Origin: Candidatus Dojkabacteria bacterium UBA3081
GTDB taxonomy: Bacteria > Patescibacteriota > Dojkabacteria > SC72
Length of the DNA stretch: 7,414 bases
Assembly: GCA_002366615.1 (NCBI GenBank)
Contig: DFBL01000024.1
Span: 1-7,414 of the forward strand
Reading direction: 5' to 3'
In this document: one piece after another, positions 1 to 5,657 of the stretch
How positions within the stretch are numbered: the first letter of the stretch is position 1
Layout: the number at the start of each line of letters is the position of its first letter
Translations under genes and position numbers: made by a program
The notes under the pieces: generated by a model
Database searches by the model: none
Told to the model about the DNA's origin: nothing
What the model saw: the letters and a program-made list of their open reading frames with translations, nothing else

Positions 1-42
1 AATAATATATCAAGAGAGCGATTAAAAGGAAAGGATATATAA
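1..42 (+). CDS. Possible C-terminus of an upstream gene (partial)
   Basis: Frame 1 is open from the left edge to a TAA at 40-42, giving a 13-residue hydrophilic tail ending RLKGKDI. Of the other plus frames, one stops at once and one stops at position 25. Codon use (AGA, ATA, GAG, AAA) resembles the neighbours, but the stretch is too short to prove coding or suggest a function. It may simply be intergenic sequence. Confidence 0.25.
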   Translation, partial: NNISRERLKGKDI

Positions 43-62
43 AATTGTTTAAAAGGGGAAAA

Positions 63-68
63 TATAAT
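63..68 (+). promoter_or_regulatory. Candidate -10 box upstream of the small membrane ORF and tRNA
   Basis: A perfect TATAAT lies 32 nt before the ATG at 101, inside an AT-rich stretch. No -35 is well placed; the nearest candidate, TTGTTT at 45-50, would give a spacer of only 12 bp. TATAAT is common by chance in such AT-rich DNA. If real, it would drive both the small ORF and the downstream tRNA-Val. Confidence 0.3.
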
Positions 69-100
69 ATACTAAAAAAGATAAATTTAAATGATTAAAT

Positions 101-322
101 ATGGATCTAGTAAAATATTTAGTCGCAGCTGTAGTTAGTTTTCTTGTTGGTATATTGGTCTGGATTATGGGTAACTTTCTCTCGGGTATTCTACTTTTTG
201 TTTTGTTGTTTGGTGGATATATCCTTTGGAATGCATTAAAAGGGATTGATAAAACACCAATTAAACAAGAAGAGAATACACAGCCCCAAGAAAAGACAGC
301 TACTCCCCCTTTGGACAATTAG
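101..322 (+). CDS. Small two-helix membrane protein, hypothetical
   Basis: This 73-residue protein is of a family I do not recognise. Residues about 6-23 and 26-45 are two hydrophobic segments separated by a short Gly-Asn turn (MGNF), so it should be an integral membrane hairpin. Residues about 47-73 form a hydrophilic tail rich in Lys, Gln, Pro and Thr. There is no enzyme motif and no cleavable signal-peptide site. The size and topology resemble many small membrane proteins, holins included, but nothing specific supports that label. The ATG at 101 is the only start in frame before the first helix, and no Shine-Dalgarno sequence precedes it. The last ten bases lie inside tRNA-Val, and the TAG stop at 320-322 is formed by tRNA bases 8-10. 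The gene is probably real given its coherent amphipathic layout, but its shortness leaves some doubt. Confidence 0.6.
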   Translation: MDLVKYLVAAVVSFLVGILVWIMGNFLSGILLFVLLFGGYILWNALKGIDKTPIKQEENTQPQEKTATPPLDN

Positions 323-386
323 CTCAGCTGGTTAGAGCACTACATTCACATTGTAGGGGTCAGTAGTTCGAATCTACTATTGTCCA
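313..386 (+). tRNA. tRNA-Val, anticodon CAC
   Basis: A complete cloverleaf is visible. The acceptor stem GGACAAT (313-319) pairs perfectly with ATTGTCC (379-385). The D stem is GCTC/GAGC with the conserved GG in its loop. The anticodon stem CTACA/TGTAG (340-344/352-356) carries loop TTCACAT, placing anticodon CAC at 347-349, which reads GUG valine codons. The variable loop GGGTC has five bases. The T stem AGTAG/CTACT carries loop TTCGAAT. A386 is the discriminator, and TTTTT follows at 387-391, so the 3' CCA is not encoded and must be added by CCA transferase. The 5' end overlaps the end of the small membrane ORF, and the 3' end is three bases from the convergent mscL stop codon. Confidence 0.97.
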
Positions 387-389
387 TTT

Positions 390-857
390 TTAATTAAGAA
401 CACTTGTACAGTTAGGACATTTCTTTGCTTTAATATCTATCTCTGAAATACAGTATGGACATACTTTAGTTGTCTTCTTTTCTTTCTTTTCCTCTTTTCT
501 TGTTGCTTTGGAAACTGCAGTGGCTATGAAGTACAAGACAATTGCTGTAATTAGAAAACTTATTAAAGAATTAAGAACAATCCCGTACTGTAAAACTACA
601 GCATTTGCTTCTTGGGCTTGTTCAAGTGTTTCATATTGATTTTTACCAAGAGTGATGAATAGCTGAGTAAAATCCAAGTTAGCAGTTAAAAATCCAATTG
701 GAGGTGTAAAGATATTGTTAACTAAGGTATTGACTAGATCCTTAAAGGCAGCACCAATGACCACCCCTATTGCTAGGGAAACCACATTGTCCTTGAGTGC
801 AAATTTTTTGAAATCCTCAAGACCCTTTTTTAATTTATTTACTTTTTTTTCTTCCAT
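390..857 (-). CDS. mscL: Large-conductance mechanosensitive channel MscL with C-terminal zinc ribbon
   Basis: MscL is a homo-oligomeric inner-membrane channel that opens under membrane tension and releases solutes during hypo-osmotic shock. The 155-residue product shows the family layout: an N-terminal amphipathic helix (FKKFALKDN, about 16-24), then TM1 with NVVSLAIGVVIGAAF (24-38) and the NIFTPPIGFL segment. A periplasmic loop follows (about 58-86), then TM2 (about 89-115, with LQYGIVLNSLISF). The constriction-region glycine corresponds to G31. After a Lys/Glu-rich linker (120-131), the usual cytoplasmic helix is replaced by a zinc-ribbon-like tail, C133-P-Y-C136 and C147-P-N-C150. The start codon lies within the end of the upstream flippase gene (23-nt overlap) with no Shine-Dalgarno sequence, suggesting translational coupling. 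The stop is three bases from the convergent tRNA. Confidence 0.95.
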   Translation of the reverse strand: MEEKKVNKLKKGLEDFKKFALKDNVVSLAIGVVIGAAFKDLVNTLVNNIFTPPIGFLTANLDFTQLFITLGKNQYETLEQAQEANAVVLQYGIVLNSLISFLITAIVLYFIATAVSKATRKEEKKEKKTTKVCPYCISEIDIKAKKCPNCTSVLN

Positions 858-2070
858 CTGACTTAAATATGTAAAAAATTAATATAAAAAGGGAGGTAAT
901 AAATAATAGAGAAAATATAAGTATTTGGTTAATATAGGCATCATACAAAGAGCTATTGTTAAGGTTGAAAAGGAATGATTGAATTACTGTAATAGAGAGT
1001 AAGAAGTAGATATGAACATATGAGTTATTAACTAAAAGAGAGGTTATTACCATATATGAAATAGCATATCCAGTTATAGCTATTGAGTAGGGCACAATGT
1101 ATGGGATAATTTCTTGATATTTACCATCAAAGACGATTCCCACTATCTCTTTGTCAAACAGTAGGAAGAGAAAAGAAATGGCAATTCCAGTTGCTGTTGA
1201 AACAAGAAGGGATAAGGTGAGATTTTTCTTTTTCTGTTTCTCTTTTGAATTAGCTAGTTTTGAGATCATTACTGTGGCAATTGTTACTGATGCAAAAAAG
1301 ACAATTTTTCCGATTAAAGAGAGTGCTCCATATGATGCTCTAACGTTTGGATTAACTAGTATTAAATCTAAGGTAAAAGGTATAGTTAAGAGAAAGAAAG
1401 TGATAAAGGTTAGGGATATATCTTTGTAATCGAGAGATATGGTTTTTGGTTTTTCTTTGTCTTCTTTTTTCCCAATGAAGGGGTACAAAAGAATGAATAT
1501 TACGATTGAAGGAAGTACAAAGGCAAGAATAGGAAGGGACATATCTGTTGAGTAGTAAATTCCAATTCCTCCAATAACGAATTTTAATACAGTCTCAACA
1601 AGTAATATCAAATTAAATGCTAGTATCTTTTCTAATCCAAGAAGGAAACCTTTAAGAACTGGAGTTAGTATTGCCCCAAATACAACAAGGGTAAGAGGTA
1701 GAATATATATCTCTGGGATATTTGCCATATCAGCTATGTAATCTCCTAGTAGATAAAATATTAGAGAGATTACTAATGAGATAGCTAATAATTGTAAAGT
1801 ACTTCTGTTTTTGAATTTTGTAAGATTAATATCCTTGTTTTTTGCTACTTTCTTAGTAAGTGCTGTTTGTATTGCTATAGTAGGAATTTGAGCCAATGTT
1901 ATTATACCTAGAGCAGCATTATAGAAACCGAAATTAATATCATCTACATTACGGGCTAAAAATACTGTGAAAAAGTAATTAAGGAGATTTACTACTACCC
2001 CAATTAACATAGTAATTAGAATACCGTTAATAAATTTCTTGTTTTTACTTAAATATTTCGCAACATTCAT
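835..2070 (-). CDS. Polysaccharide/lipid-linked oligosaccharide flippase-like membrane protein (Wzx/MurJ-type, MOP superfamily)
   Basis: This 411-residue protein is almost entirely hydrophobic, with about 12 predicted helices: near 14-37, 47-70, 91-113, 121-143, 148-170, 180-200, 218-240, 249-270, 284-305, 323-345, 352-370 and 380-403. The Lys-rich N-terminus (YLSKNKKF) before TM1, the pattern LLNYFFTVFLARNV..FGFYNAALGI in TM1-2, and the length all match Wzx/RfbX/MurJ-like exporters. These flip lipid-linked sugar units to the outer membrane face. The substrate cannot be read from sequence, so I do not separate an O-antigen/capsule/S-layer glycan flippase from a MurJ-type lipid II flippase; the weak resemblance favours the general polysaccharide group. 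No glycosyltransferases are nearby to suggest a pathway. It is the first gene of a unit with mscL. The ATG at 2070 begins right after a repeat in the divergent promoter region, with no Shine-Dalgarno sequence. Confidence 0.85.
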   Translation of the reverse strand: MNVAKYLSKNKKFINGILITMLIGVVVNLLNYFFTVFLARNVDDINFGFYNAALGIITLAQIPTIAIQTALTKKVAKNKDINLTKFKNRSTLQLLAISLVISLIFYLLGDYIADMANIPEIYILPLTLVVFGAILTPVLKGFLLGLEKILAFNLILLVETVLKFVIGGIGIYYSTDMSLPILAFVLPSIVIFILLYPFIGKKEDKEKPKTISLDYKDISLTFITFFLLTIPFTLDLILVNPNVRASYGALSLIGKIVFFASVTIATVMISKLANSKEKQKKKNLTLSLLVSTATGIAISFLFLLFDKEIVGIVFDGKYQEIIPYIVPYSIAITGYAISYMVITSLLVNNSYVHIYFLLSITVIQSFLFNLNNSSLYDAYINQILIFSLLFITSLFILIFYIFKSDGRKKSK

Positions 2071-2101
2071 TGTATATAGTTAGGATGTTGTATAATAGTT
2101 A
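2070..2101. repeat. Tandem imperfect direct repeat in the divergent promoter region
   Basis: TTGTATATAGTTA (2070-2082) is repeated as TTGTATAATAGTTA (2088-2101), differing by one inserted A, with an 18-nt period. The repeat fills half of the 62-bp gap between the flippase start and rmuC. The second copy holds the TATAAT proposed for rmuC, and the first copy abuts the flippase ATG. It could be a pair of regulator sites, duplicated promoter elements, or a slipped-strand duplication. Confidence 0.6.
2091..2096 (+). promoter_or_regulatory. Candidate -10 box for rmuC
   Basis: A perfect TATAAT lies 36 nt before the rmuC ATG, predicting a leader of about 30 nt. The best -35 is weak: TTGTAT at 2070-2075, with a short 15-bp spacer. 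That hexamer overlaps the flippase start codon on the other strand. I could not place a convincing minus-strand promoter for the flippase in the same gap. Confidence 0.5.
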
Positions 2102-2132
2102 AGAATACAATAAATTAAAAAACAATACCATT

Positions 2133-3266
2133 ATGGAGTTAGTAATTGCTTTAGTTGGAGGTTTAATATTGGGTATAGGGATTTTTTACTTTTTCTTTAA
2201 AGGGAATAGCAAGCAGGATAAGCAGATATCCGAAACTATCGCTCAGAAGTTAAATGAAATTATGCCAAACATACTAGATCAAGCGAATGAGAGTCTAGTG
2301 CGTATGGCAGATCAGAAATTGGGTGCAGAATCAGATAAGAGTAAGATTGATTTAGAGAACAAAAGGGCTGAGATAGAGAGATTGGTTAAGGTAATCCAAC
2401 AGGATTTGAAAGAGAGTAAGAAGGATTTAGAGGTTTCTGAAAAGGAAAGGATTAATTCTTTTTCTGCTTTAAAAAATTCATTAGATGAGTACAAAAAGAT
2501 TACCGAACAGCTTTCAGTTAGTACAGAGAATTTAAAAAAGGTACTCTCTAACAATCAGTTAAGAGGACAATTCGGAGAGCAGGTTGCAGATGATTTGTTA
2601 AAGATGGCAGGTTTTGTTGTAGGGGAAACATATACTAGACAGGAGAGTGAGAATGGTAGTAGGCCTGATTTCACCATATATCTGCCTGATAGGACGAAAA
2701 TAAATGTTGATGCAAAGTTCCCGTACTCTGCTCTGCAGAAAATGACGGAGACAGATGATTTAGAGGCTAAAAATAGGTATATGAAGCAGTTTGAAACAGA
2801 TGTTAAGGAAAAGATTAAGCAGATAACTTCTAGAGACTATATTAGTCCAGAGGAAAAGACTGTTGATTTTGTAATTCTCTTTATTCCTAACGAGATGATT
2901 TTCTCCTTTATCTATGACAAGATGTCTTCCATATGGCAGGATGCTATGGAAAAGAAGGTAGTATTTGCGGGTCCTTTCAGTTTTACTGCTATTTTAAGGA
3001 TGATAAAGCAAGCATACGAGAATTTTAGAGTACAGGAGAATATTTTTAAGATAGTAGGGCATGTACAGGCAGTAGAGAAAGAGTTTGGTAAATTTAGTGA
3101 TGAGTTTGATAAGGTGGGTACAAGGATAGAGCAATTACAGAGTCAGTATTCTACTGTTAGTACAACAAGAGTTAATCAGATGAGAAGAAAAATGGATTTG
3201 GTAAAGCTAGAGGGAGGGGGGGATATAAGTACTCAAATACCTTTAATAGATGAAGGAGATAAATAG
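2133..3266 (+). CDS. rmuC: RmuC family DNA recombination protein
   Basis: RmuC proteins have a PD-(D/E)XK nuclease-like core and in E. coli limit recombination-driven inversion at short inverted repeats; the exact biochemical activity is not settled. This 377-residue copy has an N-terminal membrane helix (about 4-22), then a long charged coiled coil (about 60-137), then the RmuC core (about 140-330). Recognisable core segments are LRGQFGEQ (143-150), PDFTIYLPD with D193-A-K195 (a PD...DxK nuclease-like pair, P178-D179), VDFVILFIPNEM (234-245), and GPFSFTAILRMIKQA (270-284). The hydrophilic C-terminus carries a Gly-Gly-Gly encoded within a seven-G run. The helix anchor places it on the cytoplasmic membrane face. 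It is shorter than the E. coli protein, mainly in the coiled coil. It begins the plus-strand block leading to recA-recX-recJ. Confidence 0.93.
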   Translation: MELVIALVGGLILGIGIFYFFFKGNSKQDKQISETIAQKLNEIMPNILDQANESLVRMADQKLGAESDKSKIDLENKRAEIERLVKVIQQDLKESKKDLEVSEKERINSFSALKNSLDEYKKITEQLSVSTENLKKVLSNNQLRGQFGEQVADDLLKMAGFVVGETYTRQESENGSRPDFTIYLPDRTKINVDAKFPYSALQKMTETDDLEAKNRYMKQFETDVKEKIKQITSRDYISPEEKTVDFVILFIPNEMIFSFIYDKMSSIWQDAMEKKVVFAGPFSFTAILRMIKQAYENFRVQENIFKIVGHVQAVEKEFGKFSDEFDKVGTRIEQLQSQYSTVSTTRVNQMRRKMDLVKLEGGGDISTQIPLIDEGDK

Positions 3267-3303
3267 GCTTAAAATATATGTAAAAATTTTCCATATTATG
3301 ATA

Positions 3304-3323
3304 CCCTTTATGTAGTGAAAGGG
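3304..3323 (+). promoter_or_regulatory. Small hairpin enclosing the GTG start codon
   Basis: CCCTTT (3304-3309) can pair with AAAGGG (3318-3323), leaving an 8-base loop that ends in the GTG start of the next gene (3315-3317). With no Shine-Dalgarno sequence, this structure could present or hide the start codon. The stem is only six pairs and could be chance. Confidence 0.35.
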
Positions 3324-3899
3324 AATAAGTATACAAAAATTATCAAAGGAACAGTTCCAGTATTGCTCTCTGCTCCTCATGTGTATTCTCATAGAAGGCC
3401 TTCTTTAACAAAGTCATATAAATGGGGAGAGAAGAATACTGATAGAATTGTGGAGGAGATTTGTGCTAATACAGGGGCATGGGGTGTAATACAGATCTGT
3501 GAGACATCTTTTGATCCTAATTTTCATAAGATAAAGGATAATCCTTACAAGAGTGTAGTAACAGATATTGTTGAGAGTGAAAAGATTACCAAATTCATAG
3601 ATATACACGGTCTTAGAGATGAGTATGACTATGATTTAGGTGTGTACTATCAATCAAAGTTTTTTAACTCCATTACTTTGGCAAATGATGTAGTAGAGGC
3701 ATTGGAAGTAGGTAAGTTAAAAGGTTTAAATTGCTGTATATTTAGATTTAAACAAGATACTCAAGAAGAATTAGGAGAGTATGTAGCATCTGAGTTAAGG
3801 GTTCCCTCTGTTCAAATTGAGATTGCTAGGTATATTAGAGAGGATGAGGGGCTAAGGAACGCCTTTATAGAGAATCTTTCTGATTTTGTACGGGTTTAA
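3315..3899 (+). CDS. N-formylglutamate amidohydrolase-like metallohydrolase
   Basis: The 194-residue protein resembles the FGase family (PF05013), zinc enzymes that hydrolyse N-formyl-glutamate or related amide bonds. Family-like landmarks in order are VPVLLSAPHVYSHRR (14-28, with H22 and H26), a KNTDRIVEEI helix (40-49), KFIDIHGLRDEYDYDLGVYY (93-112, with D96 and H98) and VPSVQIEIARYIRED (163-177, with E169 and R172). H22, H98 and E169 are the likeliest metal or catalytic residues, but the ligand set is inferred from resemblance, not proven. There is no signal peptide, so it should be cytoplasmic. No ATG is in frame: the frame is open back to 3273, and GTG at 3315 is the best start. It lies 48 nt after rmuC and 87 nt before recA. 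No histidine-degradation gene is nearby, so the true substrate is unknown. A different amidase or peptidase role is possible. Confidence 0.6.
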   Translation: MKGNKYTKIIKGTVPVLLSAPHVYSHRRPSLTKSYKWGEKNTDRIVEEICANTGAWGVIQICETSFDPNFHKIKDNPYKSVVTDIVESEKITKFIDIHGLRDEYDYDLGVYYQSKFFNSITLANDVVEALEVGKLKGLNCCIFRFKQDTQEELGEYVASELRVPSVQIEIARYIREDEGLRNAFIENLSDFVRV

Positions 3900-3911
3900 A
3901 ATTCATTAATG

Positions 3912-3921
3912 TAAAGGGTAT
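3912..3921. repeat. 10-bp inverted repeat partner flanking the hydrolase gene
   Basis: TAAAGGGTAT here is the exact reverse complement of ATACCCTTTA at 3301-3310. One copy lies just before the hydrolase start. The other lies three bases upstream of the recA -35 box. Shared operator half-sites or chance are both possible. There is no sign of a transposon. Confidence 0.3.
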
Positions 3922-3924
3922 TTT

Positions 3925-3953
3925 TTGACCTCTGGTATTCACTTTGATATGCT
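3925..3953 (+). promoter_or_regulatory. recA promoter, extended -10 type
   Basis: TTGACC (3925-3930) and TATGCT (3948-3953) are separated by an ideal 17-bp spacer. The bases TGA directly before the -10 (3945-3947) make it an extended -10. Predicted initiation near 3960 gives a leader of about 27 nt before the recA ATG. The T-rich run 3921-3926 precedes and partly overlaps the -35. No LexA-type palindrome of either the E. coli (CTG-N10-CAG) or Gram-positive (GAAC-N4-GTTC) form is seen. The promoter probably serves recA, recX and recJ. Confidence 0.65.
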
Positions 3954-3986
3954 TAGAGGGTAAATAAATTGATATAGTATTTTTCT

Positions 3987-5009
3987 ATGGCAACTACTAA
4001 AAAAACAACAACATCTACCACTACAAAAGTATCGGGAAAGAGTAAAGCGATTGATGTAGCTGTGGCTCAGATTGAGAAGCAGTTTGGAAAGGGATCAATA
4101 ATGAAATTGGGAAGTAAGGAAAGGATTGATATCGACGTTATTCCAACTGGGGCTTTGTCTTTAGATATGGCTTTAGGTATAGGAGGTGTTCCTAAGGGAA
4201 GAATCATTGAGATATATGGGCCTGAGTCTTCAGGAAAGACTACATTAGCTATACATATACTTGCAGAAGCACAAAAGAAAGGGGATGCTGTAGCATTCAT
4301 AGATGCAGAGCATGCTTTTGATGCGATATATGCTAAAAATATTGGTTTAGATACAGACAATTTGTATATATCTCAACCTGATTTTGGAGAACAGGCATTA
4401 GAAATATTAGAAACCCTAGTTAGATCTGCAGCATTTGGTGCAATAGTTATTGACTCAGTTGCTGCTCTTACCCCTCGTGCAGAGATAGAGGGTGATATGG
4501 GTGATAGCCATATGGGTCTACAGGCAAGATTAATGTCACAGGCTTTGCGAAAGCTTACCGCTATTGCTGGAAAGACAGGTACTACGATAATATTTCTTAA
4601 TCAGTTAAGAATGAAGATTGGAATAATGTTTGGTAATCCTGAAACTACTACCGGTGGAAATGCTCTTAAGTTTTACGCCTCAGTTCGTATGGATATCAGA
4701 CAGAGGGATAAAATAATTAGGGATGGGAATATTGTAGGGCACACTAGAGTGGTTAAGGTTGTTAAAAACAAGATGGCTCCTCCTTTCAAAGAGGCTAGCT
4801 TTGATATGATATATCCAATTGGAATAGATAGAGAGAGTAGTATCTTAGATGCCGCTGTATCACTAGATATTGTCCAAAAAGCTGGAGCATGGTTTAAGTA
4901 TGGAGACAACCAGTTAGCACAGGGTAGAGATTCTACTGTTTTGCAACTAAAAGAGGACAAGAAACTATGCGATGAAATAGAGAAGGCTGTTCGTGTTAAA
5001 ATGAAGTAG
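3987..5009 (+). CDS. recA: Recombinase RecA
   Basis: RecA is the ATP-dependent strand-exchange protein that forms filaments on single-stranded DNA in homologous recombination and repair. All core elements are intact in 340 residues. Walker A is GPESSGKTT (78-86), the catalytic glutamate is E108 in FIDAEHA, and Walker B is AIVIDS (152-157). Loop L1 is around [10 protein letters not shown] (168-177). Loop L2 follows N205-Q206 through [11 protein letters not shown] (214-224). The N-terminus carries an unusual Thr/Lys-rich low-complexity stretch (3-20) ahead of the usual first helix. The C-terminus ends in basic residues (KAVRVKMK), so the acidic tail that restrains E. coli RecA is missing. No intein is present. 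The ATG at 3987 has no Shine-Dalgarno sequence. The stop codon directly abuts the recX start, so the two are probably cotranscribed from the promoter just upstream. Confidence 0.99.
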   Translation: MATTKKTTTSTTTKVSGKSKAIDVAVAQIEKQFGKGSIMKLGSKERIDIDVIPTGALSLDMALGIGGVPKGRIIEIYGPESSGKTTLAIHILAEAQKKGDAVAFIDAEHAFDAIYAKNIGLDTDNLYISQPDFGEQALEILETLVRSAAFGAIVIDSVAALTPRAEIEGDMGDSHMGLQARLMSQALRKLTAIAGKTGTTIIFLNQLRMKIGIMFGNPETTTGGNALKFYASVRMDIRQRDKIIRDGNIVGHTRVVKVVKNKMAPPFKEASFDMIYPIGIDRESSILDAAVSLDIVQKAGAWFKYGDNQLAQGRDSTVLQLKEDKKLCDEIEKAVRVKMK

Positions 5010-5657
5010 ATGAAAGTAACTAAGCTCAAGTATCAAAAGAAAGATCCTAGTAGGGTTAACCTGTATATTGATGATGAGTTTTTTTGTGGGATATCTCTTA
5101 ACACCCTGGCCAAAGAAAATCTCTATGAGAGTATGGATATTGGTTTGGAGGACTTGGATAGGATTGTATTAAACGAATTGAAAGAGCGATTTCTTACTAG
5201 GGCAACAGAGTATCTTTTAAAAAGTCCTAAGAGTGAATTTCAGATATACAGGTATTTAAAAAATCTTGCGTACAAGAAAAAGGATATATGGTACAAAGAA
5301 GATATATCTTTAAATTGGGATATGGTCTTTGATGAAATAGTAGAGAAATTAAAGAGTTATAAATATATTGATGATGAGAATTTTGCTAGAATGTTTGTAC
5401 AAAGTAGAATTAAGAATAGGCCAAGGGGAAAAATTGTGTTAGTAGGGGAATTAATGTCAAAAGGAATTAGTAAGGATATTGCTCAAAAGGTTTGTGAAGA
5501 GGAGGTTGTAGATGAGGAGCAGTTACTTAAAGATACCTTTGAGAAGAAGTATAGGGGGGAGAAGTTTGATATTAGTAATAGGAAGATGGTTAATTTCTTA
5601 CTTAGAAAAGGTTTTAATTGGGATTTAATTCGTAAGTTTAGTAACAATGACTCTTAA
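5010..5657 (+). CDS. recX: RecA regulator RecX
   Basis: RecX binds in the groove of RecA filaments and usually limits their extension or activity. The 215-residue product starts with the N-terminal beta segment typical of many RecX proteins (KVTKLKYQKKDPSRVNLYID, about 2-21). Helical repeats follow. The signature is YIDDENFARMFVQSR (119-133), continued by GKIVLVGELMSKGIS (140-154). A last repeat covers about 190-213 (RKMVNFLLRKGFNWDLI). Its length is within the family range. Its ATG follows the recA stop with no gap and no Shine-Dalgarno sequence, indicating termination-reinitiation, and its end overlaps recJ by 11 nt. The gene order recA-recX is the classical one and supports the call. Confidence 0.95.
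   Translation: MKVTKLKYQKKDPSRVNLYIDDEFFCGISLNTLAKENLYESMDIGLEDLDRIVLNELKERFLTRATEYLLKSPKSEFQIYRYLKNLAYKKKDIWYKEDISLNWDMVFDEIVEKLKSYKYIDDENFARMFVQSRIKNRPRGKIVLVGELMSKGISKDIAQKVCEEEVVDEEQLLKDTFEKKYRGEKFDISNRKMVNFLLRKGFNWDLIRKFSNNDS

Noticed and set aside
49..318. 89-aa minus-strand ORF opposite the small membrane gene
   Set aside because: It lies antisense to a more protein-like ORF, begins inside the tRNA, and has no recognisable domain.
313..386. tRNA-Val as an integration site for a mobile element
   Set aside because: No integrase and no second copy of the tRNA 3' end is visible in the window.
843..850. A8 slippery run (minus strand) at the flippase/mscL overlap as a programmed frameshift
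   Set aside because: A -1 shift meets a stop almost at once. Only a +1 or -2 shift would join the mscL frame. mscL has its own ATG and a normal N-terminus, so no fusion is needed.
891..899. GGGAGGTAA, a perfect-looking Shine-Dalgarno on the plus strand
   Set aside because: No plus-strand gene follows. It lies within the flippase coding sequence on the other strand (Thr-Ser-Leu codons).
1151..1429. 92-aa plus-strand ORF within the flippase region
   Set aside because: It is a shadow of the flippase gene: Lys/Arg-rich composition with no domain, and the opposite strand encodes clear membrane helices.
4673..5029. 118-aa minus-strand ORF opposite recA
   Set aside because: It is antisense to the highly conserved recA coding sequence, with Ser/Leu-rich composition typical of a shadow frame.
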